From assembly GCF_017368815.1 (NCBI RefSeq), contig NZ_JAFNME010000007.1, positions 48,033 through 112,032 of the forward strand: DNA of 64,000 nt. The letters are read 5' to 3'. The stretch comes from Comamonas denitrificans (GTDB taxonomy: Bacteria > Pseudomonadota > Gammaproteobacteria > Burkholderiales > Burkholderiaceae_C). Position 1 is the first letter of the stretch. The number at the start of each line of letters is the position of its first letter. The notes beneath the pieces were generated by a model that searched no databases, was not told where the DNA came from, and worked only from the letters and a program-made list of their open reading frames with translations. Shown one piece after another: positions 55,889 to 63,375 of the stretch. Position numbers and translations under genes: made by a program.

Positions 55889-56381
55889 GGGGCGCTCCTT
55901 GGCTGGCCTGGGCGGGCAGGCGCAGCTCGACAAAATATTCTTCTTCCTTGGGGAAGGCGTACACGGGCAGGCCCACGGCTTCTTCAATGCGCGCAATGGC
56001 GGTTTGCGCCAGCGCCGGGGTTTCGGCGGCCACCACAAACCACATATTCAAGCGGTGGGTGCGGCGGTAGTTGTGCGCCACCTCGGGGAAGCTATTGACC
56101 ACAGTATTGACTACATCAAAGCGCTCTTCGGGCACGGCAATCGCTGCCAGCACAAACTGGCCCCCAGCGCGTTCGATTTGGAACAGGGGGCCAAAGCGGG
56201 TGAGCACGCCCCGCGCCAGCAGCTGGTGCAGGCGCTCGATGACGCGCTCTTCGCTCCAGCCCAGTTGCGCCCCAACGGTGGCAAAGGGGCGCTCATCCAA
56301 AGGAAAACCGCCGTGCAGGTGGTTGATCAATAAGGCATCTTCCGCAGCTAGTGCCGCAATGGATTGGATGTTTTCAGGCAT
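55875..56381 (-). CDS. nirG: Siroheme decarboxylase subunit NirG
   Basis: AsnC/Lrp-like protein of 168 residues of the NirD/NirG type, shown by AHNYRRTHRLNMWFVVAAE in the second half and the N-terminal LINHLHGGFPLDERPFATVG. Functions in the siroheme decarboxylase step of heme d1 synthesis. Named NirG from order (F-DL-G-H-J-N). Its stop overlaps the nirH start by 14 bases and it follows nirDL by 21. Confidence 0.83.
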   Translation of the reverse strand: MPENIQSIAALAAEDALLINHLHGGFPLDERPFATVGAQLGWSEERVIERLHQLLARGVLTRFGPLFQIERAGGQFVLAAIAVPEERFDVVNTVVNSFPEVAHNYRRTHRLNMWFVVAAETPALAQTAIARIEEAVGLPVYAFPKEEEYFVELRLPAQASQGAPHGLD

Positions 56382-56402
56382 AAAGTGCTTTCAAGTCTTT
56401 AT

Positions 56403-57410
56403 TTAATCAGCGGCAACAGCTATCAATTTAGTATTTGATGCGCTAAACCGTTGCCCCCCGGTTTGCTTGAAGCGGCGCAAAGAGAACAAGGTGGCCCGGG
56501 GCAGTCCGCTTAAGCCAGCGTGGGCAATGGCGTGCTCCACGGTGTGCAGCACCGCCGCACGGTCGCGCCCATGCACCATGCAGTAGAGGTTGAAATCCCA
56601 CCCTGGGGCGCGGCTGCGCTGGTAGGCCAGGGTCACCCCCGGCACCTGGGCCAGGGCCAGCCCGCAGGCATCGACCTGGGCGGCAGGCACGTCAAACACC
56701 GTCATGGCGTTGGCCGAAAAACCCAGCTCGTGGTGGCGCACGACCACGCCAAAGCGGCTCATCAGCCCGGCATCAAGCCAGGCTTGTAGGCGCTGCAGCA
56801 CGGCATCGACATCGGTATGCAAGGCCTTGGCCCACATGGCAAAAGGCGCATCGACCAAAGGCAGGCCCTGCTCGGCCAGGGCGGCCAGTGGCTTATCGTG
56901 CGCAGCGATAGGGGCCGGGGCCCAGTGGGTGGCCCCGCTGGTGGTGGATTGCGCCTGGCGCAGGTCAAACCCGGTGTCGATGCGGTACGGGCGCAGCATG
57001 GGCAGGCGCAGCACGGGCAGGGCGGTGGCGGCCTCGATGCTTTGCAGCAGCTGCTCCACCTGGTCGGCATCGCTGCCGGTGGCGACAAACCACAGGTTTA
57101 CCCGGTGCTCGCGCTCGTAGTTGTGATTGACCCCGGCAAAGCGGGAGACGATGGCAGCCACGGCCTCCAGCTGCTGCGGTGGCACGGCCATGGCCGCCAG
57201 CAGCGATGCGCCGCCAGCGCCGGGGGCAAAAACTGCGCCAATGCGGCTGAGTGACCCGCGCTGCTGCAGCTGGGCGTAGGTGGCCAGCACCTGCGCCGGG
57301 GGCATGCCTTCTTGCGCGGCAATGGTGGCAAAGGGTGCATCAACCAGGGGAAAGCCGCGCTGCCAGTGGTTGAGCAGGGCCAGCTCGGTGGGGCTGTGGG
57401 GGTGCTGCAT
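56403..57410 (-). CDS. nirDL: Fused siroheme decarboxylase NirDL
   Basis: Two Lrp-like modules joined in one 335-residue chain. Residues about 5-160 are NirD-like (NHNYEREHRVNLWFVATGS); about 175-335 are NirL-like (LAYQRSRAPGWDFNLYCMVHG and RRFKQTGGQRF). The linker between them is Pro/Ala-rich. Such NirDL fusions are known in other denitrifiers. Start at ATG 57410 with AGGTGG eight bases upstream, preferred to GTG 57422. Downstream of nirF by 12 bases. The last codons hold a repeat-like AACAGCTATC word. Confidence 0.87.
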   Translation of the reverse strand: MQHPHSPTELALLNHWQRGFPLVDAPFATIAAQEGMPPAQVLATYAQLQQRGSLSRIGAVFAPGAGGASLLAAMAVPPQQLEAVAAIVSRFAGVNHNYEREHRVNLWFVATGSDADQVEQLLQSIEAATALPVLRLPMLRPYRIDTGFDLRQAQSTTSGATHWAPAPIAAHDKPLAALAEQGLPLVDAPFAMWAKALHTDVDAVLQRLQAWLDAGLMSRFGVVVRHHELGFSANAMTVFDVPAAQVDACGLALAQVPGVTLAYQRSRAPGWDFNLYCMVHGRDRAAVLHTVEHAIAHAGLSGLPRATLFSLRRFKQTGGQRFSASNTKLIAVAAD

Positions 57411-57422
57411 GGCCTTGACCAC

Positions 57423-58640
57423 CTAAAACCCCATGCGCTGGGCGCGGGCGGTAAAGAAGATGCCGCTGGGCGCATCCACTTTTAAGCTGGCCTGCAGTTG
57501 GCGGGTGTGGGTGTCATACACCTGCACCTGGTGGCTGTCGCGGCAGCTGATCCACACCGATTCGCCCCGGGGGGTGAACTCCATGTGCAGCACGGCTTTG
57601 CCCGGCTCCAGGGTGTCGATGATGGTTTGGCTGGGGGTGTCGATGACTTGCACGCGGTGGTAATCGGGCACCGAAAAATTCACCCACACCTGGCGGCCAT
57701 CCGGGCGGGCCATGACAAACACGGGTTGCCCGGCCACGGGGATGCGGCCCACTTCTTCCCAGGTGGTGGTATCGACCACCAACACCTCGTGCCGGCCCAC
57801 AGCGGGCAGATAGGCGTGCTGGCCCGCAATGGCCCAGCCACGCAAATGGGGCATTTTGTACACCGGCAGCGGTTGCTCGCCGCGCCCGTAGCCGCCCAGA
57901 ATGCGGCGCACTTGCAGCTTGGGTGCCCACATATCGACCATGGCCAGGCCATCTTCGCCAAAGAGGCCGGCAATGTAGGTGCGGCCATTGGGCGAGAGCA
58001 GGGCATCGTAGGGCTGCTTGCCAATATTGGGCAGGGTGGTCACTTTGGGCTGGCGCGGATCGCTGCAATCGGCAATGCAAATTGCCCCGGCATCAAACAG
58101 GCTGTAAACAAAGCGCCGCTGCGGCAAATCGGCCAGTCCAACGACGCGCGAGCGCTGGCCATTGGGCATGGTGGCGGGCACATCGGCCAACAGCTCCAGC
58201 GTGGCGGCATCAAACACCTTGATGCCACCGGGGGTGTAGTTTTGCGCCACAACCAAGCGGCCATCGTCGCTGATGGCCCCACCGATCGAGTTGCCCGCCT
58301 GCATCACGCGGTGGGTGATTTTTTGCGCCAGGATGTCTACGCGGGTGGCGGCACCATCGCGGCCAAAAACAAAAGCATAGCGGCCATCGCGCGAAAATAC
58401 GACGGATGCGTGCGATAAGTCTCCCAAACCCTCGACCCGGCCAATGGCTTGGCGCGTGGAGGTATTGACCAGCGTGAGTGCGCCCAGGGCGCGTTCAATC
58501 ACCACGCCCAAGTCGCCCGTGCCTTGCAGGGCTGGGGCAGCAGGGGTGGTGGCCGTGCTGGTGGTGTTGGCGCAGCCAGCGGCCAACAGGCCGGCCCCGG
58601 CAGTCAGCGAAAGTAAAGCGCGGCGGTGCAATGTGGACAT
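57423..58640 (-). CDS. nirF: Heme d1 biosynthesis lipoprotein NirF
   Basis: Periplasmic eight-bladed propeller protein of 405 residues required for late heme d1 maturation. A lipoprotein signal with LAAGC (Cys23) anchors it to the membrane. The rest resembles the d1 domain of NirN/NirS without a cytochrome c domain, ending in conserved blades with GKAVLHMEFTPRGESVW. Start has AAGGAG upstream. Follows nirC by 13 bases. Confidence 0.93.
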   Translation of the reverse strand: MSTLHRRALLSLTAGAGLLAAGCANTTSTATTPAAPALQGTGDLGVVIERALGALTLVNTSTRQAIGRVEGLGDLSHASVVFSRDGRYAFVFGRDGAATRVDILAQKITHRVMQAGNSIGGAISDDGRLVVAQNYTPGGIKVFDAATLELLADVPATMPNGQRSRVVGLADLPQRRFVYSLFDAGAICIADCSDPRQPKVTTLPNIGKQPYDALLSPNGRTYIAGLFGEDGLAMVDMWAPKLQVRRILGGYGRGEQPLPVYKMPHLRGWAIAGQHAYLPAVGRHEVLVVDTTTWEEVGRIPVAGQPVFVMARPDGRQVWVNFSVPDYHRVQVIDTPSQTIIDTLEPGKAVLHMEFTPRGESVWISCRDSHQVQVYDTHTRQLQASLKVDAPSGIFFTARAQRMGF

Positions 58641-58653
58641 GGGGCGGGACTCC

Positions 58654-59028
58654 TTATTTCTCTAACTTCTCAAGTGGAAAACCTTGGAACAATTGCTGCG
58701 CAATCCATTGCGCCTCGGGCGCGGTGAGCATGGCGCTCCAGGGCGGCATGGGCGTGCCAGGGATGCCATGCAAAATCACGGCTTGCAGGTATTCAGGGGG
58801 TTTGGCGGTTAATGCCTCAGCGGTCAGGGCCGGGCCCAGGCCGCCCGTTAAGCGCATGCCATGGCAGGAGCCACAGTCTTGGCGCACCATGTGGGTCAGG
58901 GCCTCGATGCGCTGGGCAGGGATCAACGGGGCCGCTGCGGGTGTTGGCACGGGCTGTGCGCTGACCGTGGCAGCGGTCAGGGTGGCGATCAGCCCCCAGG
59001 GCCAGCGCGTAAAAAAATGCTTGGTCAT
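58654..59028 (-). CDS. nirC: Cytochrome c NirC
   Basis: Small periplasmic c-type cytochrome of 124 residues with signal peptide (to about VSAQ) and heme site CGSCH (Cys52, Cys55, His56); Met ligand in GTPMPPW. NirC is thought to deliver electrons to NirF/NirN or NirS. First gene of the nir block on the minus strand, facing nirE across 141 bases. SD GAAGGA upstream. Confidence 0.88.
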   Translation of the reverse strand: MTKHFFTRWPWGLIATLTAATVSAQPVPTPAAAPLIPAQRIEALTHMVRQDCGSCHGMRLTGGLGPALTAEALTAKPPEYLQAVILHGIPGTPMPPWSAMLTAPEAQWIAQQLFQGFPLEKLEK

Positions 59029-59088
59029 GACCAGTCCTTCAGGCGTTCAATCCATAGCCACAATCGTGCCGTGGCAATAGGGAATAAT

Positions 59089-59106
59089 CCTTAAACTGGT
59101 TTAAGG
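59089..59106. promoter_or_regulatory. Crp/Fnr-geometry dyad midway between nirC and nirE
   Basis: CCTTAAAC and GTTTAAGG are exact inverted arms around TG; the inner TTAAA-N4-TTTAA has the 5-4-5 layout of Crp/Fnr sites with A in place of the conserved G. The centre is 70 bases from the nirC ATG and 72 from the nirE ATG, so one site could serve both promoters. Confidence 0.6.
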
Positions 59107-59169
59107 ACGCTTTGCGCCAATCCTCGAACAATGCGTTGCAGCGCCACCAATGACTGATGAAGGAAGAAC

Positions 59170-59976
59170 ATGGATTTCGTCGAACAAGCTCGCTGGTTCA
59201 CCCCGGTTGGAGACGGCTGCCGCCCTGGCAAGGTCACGCTCGTGGGTGCCGGCCCGGGGGCCGTCGATTTACTCACAGTGCGTGCGGCCCGCGCCCTGGA
59301 GCAGGCAACGATGGTGCTGTACGACAACCTGGTCAGCAAAGATGTGCTGGCGCTGGTGCCCGCCGGGGCTGAGATGATTTATGTGGGCAAAGTGGCCTCG
59401 CACCACACGCTGGCGCAGGAAAGCATCATTGATCTGATGGTGCGCCTGGCCCAGGCCGGGCACGATCTGGTGCGCTTAAAAGGCGGCGATGGCTATATCT
59501 TTGGCCGTGGCGGCGAAGAAGCCCAGGTGCTGGCCGAGCAAGACATTCCCTTTGAGGTCGTTCCCGGTATTACCGCTGCCCAAGGCGCGGGCGCTTGTGC
59601 TGGCATTCCGCTGACCCACCGCGATTATTCGGCCACCCTGGTGCTGGCCACGGGGCATTTGCGCGGGGCCAACGAAGTGGCCTTGGATTGGCAAGCCCTG
59701 TCGCGCCCGCGCCAAACGGTGGTGATTTACATGGGCATTGGCACCTTGCCCATCATTTGCCGCGAGTTGCTGGCCCATGGTTTGCCGGGAGATACGCCGG
59801 CCGCGTTGGTCGAAAAAGCCAGCCTGCCCGAGCAGCGCTGCGTGACCGGCACCGTCGCGAACCTGCCGCAACTGGCCAAAGATGAAAATATCAAGGCCCC
59901 GGCGCTCATCATCATTGGCCATGTGGTCAAGCTGCAAGCGCAGTTGCAGCCCCAGGCGGTTGCGGCCTTGTTGTAA
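59170..59976 (+). CDS. nirE: Uroporphyrinogen-III C-methyltransferase NirE
   Basis: SAM-dependent methyltransferase of 268 residues that makes precorrin-2, the first committed step to heme d1 and siroheme. It shows VGAGPGAVDLLTVRAARAL near residue 25 and VPGITAAQGAGACAGIPLTHRD at about 135, with a stand-alone SUMT length. The usual GGDPF motif reads GGDGY here (RLKGGDGYIFGRGGEE), an unusual substitution. Divergent from nirC with a shared regulatory region, hence NirE rather than a siroheme or cobalamin enzyme. GGAAG precedes the ATG. Confidence 0.9.
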   Translation: MDFVEQARWFTPVGDGCRPGKVTLVGAGPGAVDLLTVRAARALEQATMVLYDNLVSKDVLALVPAGAEMIYVGKVASHHTLAQESIIDLMVRLAQAGHDLVRLKGGDGYIFGRGGEEAQVLAEQDIPFEVVPGITAAQGAGACAGIPLTHRDYSATLVLATGHLRGANEVALDWQALSRPRQTVVIYMGIGTLPIICRELLAHGLPGDTPAALVEKASLPEQRCVTGTVANLPQLAKDENIKAPALIIIGHVVKLQAQLQPQAVAALL

Positions 59977-59984
59977 TCCTGTAA

Positions 59985-60263
59985 TTAGGGATTGGTATTC
60001 CAGCGGGCCTTGAAGTCAAACTCCAGCCGCTCGCAATCTTCTTTGCCAGCAAAGTGCTTGGGTTTGTCGTCTTCGGGTTTGCGCTCCAACTCTTTCCAGC
60101 ATTGGCGAATGGTTTCCCGCTCGATCCACTGGGCCTCGGTGTCCGGGGAGGTGGTAAACAAGAGCTTGCTGATGAGCATCAACACGGCAAAAAAACCGAC
60201 GGGCAGACCGATGGCCCAGCGCACGACGTTGATTTTGGAAGGGTCTTTTTCGGAGGTGGGCAT
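59985..60263 (-). CDS. Hypothetical small membrane protein
   Basis: Protein of 92 residues with one predicted span (about residues 15-34, ending FAVLMLISKLLF) and a charged soluble tail containing two Cys (RQCWKELERK, EDCERLEFDF). No known domain. It converges on nirE with an eight-base gap. Start at 60263 has no strong SD. Reality as a gene is likely from codon use and the clean membrane-plus-tail layout. Confidence 0.6.
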   Translation of the reverse strand: MPTSEKDPSKINVVRWAIGLPVGFFAVLMLISKLLFTTSPDTEAQWIERETIRQCWKELERKPEDDKPKHFAGKEDCERLEFDFKARWNTNP

Positions 60264-60276
60264 AAGGAGTCAATTC

Positions 60277-60306
60277 AAAAGCCTGCCCGAGTGGAGCAGG
60301 CCTTTT
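60277..60306 (-). terminator. Terminator downstream of the NlpC/P60 gene
   Basis: Stem GCCTGC/GCAGGC (60281-60286 and 60296-60301) with A/T runs on both sides, so it could act in both directions. It lies between the NlpC/P60 gene and the small membrane protein gene. Confidence 0.7.
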
Positions 60307-60372
60307 TCTATGAAAAGCACGGGGCAAGAAGCTTGAAAGTGACGCTCAAAGCGGGCAGCAAGCAGGCTTTCC

Positions 60373-61077
60373 TTAAGGGGCCAAAGAGTAATTGGCAGCA
60401 CCCGTGCTGCTCAAGCTGGCTACCGATGCCACGCGGCGGGCACCGTTGAAGCGGGCGCTCCAGTATTTGGTATTCATGCTCTCAATGCGCACCTTGGCGC
60501 CCGAGCGGGGGGAGTGGATGAACTTGCCTTCGCCCAGATAAATACCGACATGGCTGAAGGTGCGGCGCATGGTGTTGAAAAAGACCAGGTCACCGGGGCG
60601 CAATTCTTTCTTTTCAATCTTTTTGGTGGCATTGGCTTGGTCACGGGCTACGCGTGGCAGCACCAAGCCCAGGGCATCGGCATACACGTTGCGCACAAAG
60701 CCGCTGCAATCAAAGCCAGAGGCCGCATTGCTGCCACCACGGCGGTAGGGGACCCCCATGAATTGGATGGCGGTGCTGATCAGCTGCTTGGTGTTGTGGG
60801 CCACAGTCTCGCCAGCATGGGTAATCTGGGGGAGCCAGTCGTGCTCGGCGGCATCACCGGCGTTGCTGCTTGCCGAAGGGGAGGGTGTGGCGGTGATGGA
60901 CAAGGCCTCGGTATCCAGCTCCAGTGCCGCCGACGGTACGGAAAAGGTACTCACATCGTCCAGCGCATAGGAAAACGCTTGCACTAATGCGGCGTTGTCC
61001 GGACTGGGTGCTGTTTGCGCTTGGAGCGCTGAGCTGACAAACAGGGTAAGGGCAAAAAGGCAGCGTGAAAAAGGCAT
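60373..61077 (-). CDS. NlpC/P60-family peptidoglycan peptidase
   Basis: Secreted cysteine peptidase of 234 residues that cleaves peptidoglycan stem peptides. Signal peptide MPFSRCLFALTLFVSSALQA; catalytic Cys in the GFDCSGFV motif and His in SHVGIY, with a second His in FIHSPRSG. About 95 residues of low-complexity linker separate the signal from the domain. Start at 61077 is preferred because the signal peptide begins there; an ATG lies 39 bases upstream. Confidence 0.92.
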   Translation of the reverse strand: MPFSRCLFALTLFVSSALQAQTAPSPDNAALVQAFSYALDDVSTFSVPSAALELDTEALSITATPSPSASSNAGDAAEHDWLPQITHAGETVAHNTKQLISTAIQFMGVPYRRGGSNAASGFDCSGFVRNVYADALGLVLPRVARDQANATKKIEKKELRPGDLVFFNTMRRTFSHVGIYLGEGKFIHSPRSGAKVRIESMNTKYWSARFNGARRVASVASLSSTGAANYSLAP

Positions 61078-61178
61078 CCCGCAAGGGTAACACGTTTGTT
61101 TTTTCAGGCGAAGCATTTGAAGCCAGTAAAAAAGGTAAAAATGCCAGCTTTCTCGTGTGAATTAAAAAGGAAATCGCA

Positions 61179-61781
61179 ATGCTCTTGGATGTGGATGAAT
61201 GCCAGTTGGTGCTGGTCGATTACCAAGAAAAACTGATGCCCGCCATGCGCGATGGCGAGCAGGTGGTGGCCAACGCTTTGCGCTTGGCCCAAGCCGCGCG
61301 GCTGCTGGAGGTGCCAATTTGGGCGACCGAGCAAAACCCGTTGAAACTGGGCGGCAATGTGCCGGCTCTGGCGGCCCTGGCCGATAAAACGCTGCACAAG
61401 ATGAGCTTCAGCGCGGCCACCCCAGAATTGCTTGACACCTTGCGCCCACCGGCTCGCCCAGCAGGGGGCAATGCCCGCAGCCTGCCCAAGCATTTGCGCA
61501 AACCTGAAGTGGCCGAACCAGAGCGCCCCACGATTGTGCTGGCCGGCTGTGAAACCCATGTCTGCCTGCTGCAAACCGCGCTGGATTTACTGACCGAGGA
61601 AATGGATGTCTGGGTGGTCACCGATGCCTGCAGCTCGCGCACCGAGCGCAACCGCGATGCGGCATTTGACCGCCTGGCAGGGGCGGGCGCTGAGTTGGTC
61701 ACCACCGAAATGGTGCTGTTTGAGTGGCTGCGCGATTGCGAGCACCCGCACTTTCGCACCATCTTGCAGTCGATCAAGTAA
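61179..61781 (+). CDS. Isochorismatase-family hydrolase
   Basis: Cysteine hydrolase of 200 residues with the expected Asp (LVDYQEKL), Lys and nucleophile Cys in LAGCETHVCLLQTA. Members of this fold hydrolyse isochorismate, nicotinamide or related amides; the exact substrate cannot be told. It includes an unusual 20-residue Pro/Arg-rich insertion (PPARPAGGNARSLPKHLRKP). Convergent with pdxH. SD AAGGAA upstream. Confidence 0.85.
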   Translation: MLLDVDECQLVLVDYQEKLMPAMRDGEQVVANALRLAQAARLLEVPIWATEQNPLKLGGNVPALAALADKTLHKMSFSAATPELLDTLRPPARPAGGNARSLPKHLRKPEVAEPERPTIVLAGCETHVCLLQTALDLLTEEMDVWVVTDACSSRTERNRDAAFDRLAGAGAELVTTEMVLFEWLRDCEHPHFRTILQSIK

Positions 61782-61791
61782 AGCCTAAAGC

Positions 61792-62451
61792 CTAGGGTGC
61801 CAGGCGCTCGCGCACCCAGGCATCGGCAGGGGCGCTCTCCTCGGGGCGGTAGCGCAAACGGTCATGCAAACGGCTTTTGCGCCCTTGCCAAAACTCCCAT
61901 TGCTCGGGCACCAGGCGGTAGCCGCCCCAATGTGGCGGGCGCGGAGGGTTGAGCAAAAATTGCGCCCCGTATTTGGCCGCGTTGGTGACCAGCACGCTGC
62001 GCCCGGCAATCACCTGGCTTTGCGGGCTGGCCCAAGCACCAATGCGCGAATCCAAGGGGCGGCTGTGAAAGTAAGCATCGCTTTCTTCGGCGCTGACCTT
62101 TTCCACGCGCCCTTCGATGCGCACCACACGCTCTAGCTCAACCCAATGAAATTGCAGCGCGGCAAAGGGGGTTGCCGCCAGCTCTTGGGCTTTGCGGCTT
62201 TGGTAATTGGTGTACCAGACGATGCCCCGCGCATCAAAACCTTTGATCAGCACCACCCGCGTGCTCGGGCGCATGGCACTGCTCACGGTGGCCAGGGTCA
62301 TGGCATTGGGCTCGGGCAGCTGGGCGTTGATGGCTTCTTGCAGCCATTGCGCAAACAGTTCTAAGGGATTGGCCGGTGTGCTGGCTTCATTTAATTCAGC
62401 GCGGCCATAACTTTTGCGCAACTGGGCGATGGTGTGGGGAAGGTCAGACAT
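61792..62451 (-). CDS. pdxH: Pyridoxamine 5'-phosphate oxidase
   Basis: FMN enzyme of 219 residues forming pyridoxal 5'-phosphate. Conserved parts include MTLATV...[35 protein letters not shown] and the C-terminal [16 protein letters not shown] and VRERLAP. Start at 62451 gives the standard N terminus. Convergent with the isochorismatase-like gene by ten bases. Confidence 0.96.
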   Translation of the reverse strand: MSDLPHTIAQLRKSYGRAELNEASTPANPLELFAQWLQEAINAQLPEPNAMTLATVSSAMRPSTRVVLIKGFDARGIVWYTNYQSRKAQELAATPFAALQFHWVELERVVRIEGRVEKVSAEESDAYFHSRPLDSRIGAWASPQSQVIAGRSVLVTNAAKYGAQFLLNPPRPPHWGGYRLVPEQWEFWQGRKSRLHDRLRYRPEESAPADAWVRERLAP

Positions 62452-62581
62452 ACAGCAAAAGGTCCTGGGCGCAGCGCAGGGGCGCTGCTGAAATACGCAC
62501 CGGAGTGCAAAAAATCTTGAAGAATCGACCAAGGTGTTTTACTACAATGCGCCCCACGATTTTTATTCAAGGAGTGCTTTT

Positions 62582-63133
62582 ATGCCGGCGGCCAATGGGG
62601 ATGATCAACAACGCTTTGCCCTGGGTTTGGTGTTTACCTTGGTGGCTGCGGTAGTTGCCAGTGTGGTCGGCTTTGCGGCCCAGCGCAGTGGGCTGGCGGT
62701 GGCCACCACCGTGCCTGCCTCTGCCACAGCGGCCGCAGTCGATGCGACCCCCGCCCCGCTGGAGCCCGCTGCCCTGGCCCCGGCGGCCGTGGTGCTGACC
62801 GAGCAAGCGGCCGTGCGCGTGGATGGCAATAAGGTGAAGTTCTTTTTTGCCAAGGGCAAAACTGACGTGGCCCCTGGAGCGCAAGAAGCCTTGGCCACCG
62901 TGCTGGAAGGGGCCAAAGCGGGCCAGCGGATACGCATTTCTGGCTTTCATGATGCCACTGGCGATGCGGCGTTGAATGTCGAACTGGCCAAACGCCGCGC
63001 GGTGGCTGTGCGCGATCTGTTGCTGAAATTGGGGGTGGACGAGGCGTTGCTAGAGCTTGTAAAACCAGAGCACACTCTGGCCAATGGCAGTAACGATAAA
63101 GCACGACGCGTTGAAGTTTTACTGATTGATTAA
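62582..63133 (+). CDS. OmpA-like domain protein with N-terminal membrane anchor
   Basis: Protein of 183 residues: one span (about residues 14-33), an Ala/Pro-rich linker (35-70), and an OmpA-like peptidoglycan-binding domain with ISGFHDATGD-x-ALN-x-ELAKRRAVAVRDLL and RRVEVLL. Likely anchored in the inner membrane and binding peptidoglycan. AAGGAG precedes the ATG. A terminator follows. It is the last gene before the integrase. Confidence 0.85.
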   Translation: MPAANGDDQQRFALGLVFTLVAAVVASVVGFAAQRSGLAVATTVPASATAAAVDATPAPLEPAALAPAAVVLTEQAAVRVDGNKVKFFFAKGKTDVAPGAQEALATVLEGAKAGQRIRISGFHDATGDAALNVELAKRRAVAVRDLLLKLGVDEALLELVKPEHTLANGSNDKARRVEVLLID

Positions 63134-63165
63134 GCGCAAGCTGCTATCAATAAAGTAAAAAATTT

Positions 63166-63199
63166 AAAAAAGGCCGCTTGATGGAAGCGGCCTTTTTTT
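63166..63199 (+). terminator. Terminator of the OmpA-like gene
   Basis: Perfect stem AAGGCCGCTT/AAGCGGCCTT (63170-63179, 63185-63194) with seven T residues. A repeat-like AAGCGCAAGCTGCTAT word sits between stop and stem at 63133-63148. Confidence 0.92.
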
Positions 63200-63312
63200 G
63201 TTTCACGATGACTCCAGTACCGCAATTCGCTGGACTACGCCAAGGTTCGATACAGCAGGTTTATCAATCACTTAGGCGAGTTCAACATATGCCGGTGCTT
63301 TCCGAAACTTGA

Positions 63313-63358
63313 CCCGGCTTCCCCTCGCGTGGCTCCCATGCGGCTCTTGGAAACCGGG
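63313..63358. promoter_or_regulatory. Stem-loop upstream of the integrase
   Basis: CCCGGCTTCC (63313-63322) pairs with GGAAACCGGG (63349-63358) with one G-T mismatch, ending 18 bases before the integrase ATG. May act on expression or be part of an attachment region; the 240 bases between 63134 and 63375 hold nothing else recognised. Confidence 0.45.
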
Positions 63359-63375
63359 CTTTCCGAGGAGTCATC

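Noticed and set aside
59977..60000. Terminator between nirE and the convergent small gene
   Set aside because: Only a weak AATCC/GGGATT dyad with no T run was seen.
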